64,000 nucleotides of DNA, taken from Gibbula magus (Eukaryota; Mollusca; Gastropoda; Trochida; Trochidae). The stretch is from positions 41,044,914-41,108,913 of the forward strand of contig OW388304.1 of assembly GCA_936450465.1 (NCBI GenBank), written 5' to 3'. Under the pieces are notes generated by a model, which saw nothing but the letters and a program-made list of their open reading frames with translations, was not told the DNA's origin and did no database searches. The first letter of the stretch is position 1. Each line of letters opens with the position of its first letter. Of the stretch, positions 63,671 through 64,000 are shown piece after piece. The position numbers and the translations under genes were made by a program.

Positions 63671-64000
63671 ACCAGTCAAAGATTTTCTTGGAATGTAAAC
63701 AAACAGAACCAAGTTGCGAGCACTAAACAAACGTTTCAACATCATATTATTTGGCTGTTTTTCTTTAAATTATATTTTCTTTCTTATTCATTTTTAATGT
63801 TCGCATGGCTAAATATAATTTCAGAATTCAAACATGTCTAGATTTGTTTACGGACTAGTAAAACATATTATGTGGGTGTCTTCATTAAAGAATGAAATTA
63901 GCTGAGAAATGCTTTGTTTTTCAATTGTGCGCATGTTTATGATTCGCAAGCCCACGTGTTAAACACATTCTAAATTGTACGATTTCCTTGAATGACCCAT

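Overview
The window is eukaryotic, AT-rich nuclear DNA from an invertebrate. Genes are split by GT-AG introns, use AATAAA-type poly(A) signals, and sit in a dense field of transposable elements. tRNA-derived SINEs ending in GCGTTAAACCCCAACTCAC, tandem-repeat elements like the bivalve 'pearl' repeats, and a LINE with a 2A motif all suggest a mollusc or other lophotrochozoan. That placement is inference.

Two host genes can be reconstructed completely with consistent splice phases. TXNDC9 (minus strand, 24342-30233) has 6 coding exons and 208 codons. SYCP3, the synaptonemal complex lateral-element protein (minus strand, 33281-38272), has 8 coding exons and 230 codons. The first 23 kb (plus strand) holds two tandem genes for small secreted heparin-binding growth factors of the pleiotrophin/midkine type. 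Copy A (from 1864) is incomplete because a 200-base assembly gap falls on its third coding exon. Copy B (12357-23072) reads as signal peptide, two four-cysteine PTN/MK domains and a basic tail, 159 residues. All its coding introns are phase 1.

The largest open unit is a non-LTR retrotransposon on the minus strand (about 53225-58050). Its ORF1 carries a 2A-type GDIEVNPGP motif behind a hydrophobic segment, then a coiled coil and an RNA-binding region. ORF2 (endonuclease, reverse transcriptase, zinc knuckle) lies in the same frame. Only the ORF1 TAA separates them, and ORF2 has no ATG until residue 151.

Most of the rest is mobile DNA. There are several SINE families, a TTAA-flanked MITE family with at least eight copies, and hAT-like and Mutator-like MITEs, some nested with clear target-site duplications. 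Five elements are built from 137-174 bp tandem units plus a GACGGA-type microsatellite. At least seven long hairpins have CG-rich centres, several beside TGACGTCA repeats. LINE 3' ends, Penelope-like tails and long microsatellites make up the remainder. A 1.3-kb inverted-repeat-bounded element inside the last intron of growth-factor gene B contains a phase-consistent three-exon mini-gene. No CRISPR array, rRNA or convincing functional tRNA gene was seen.
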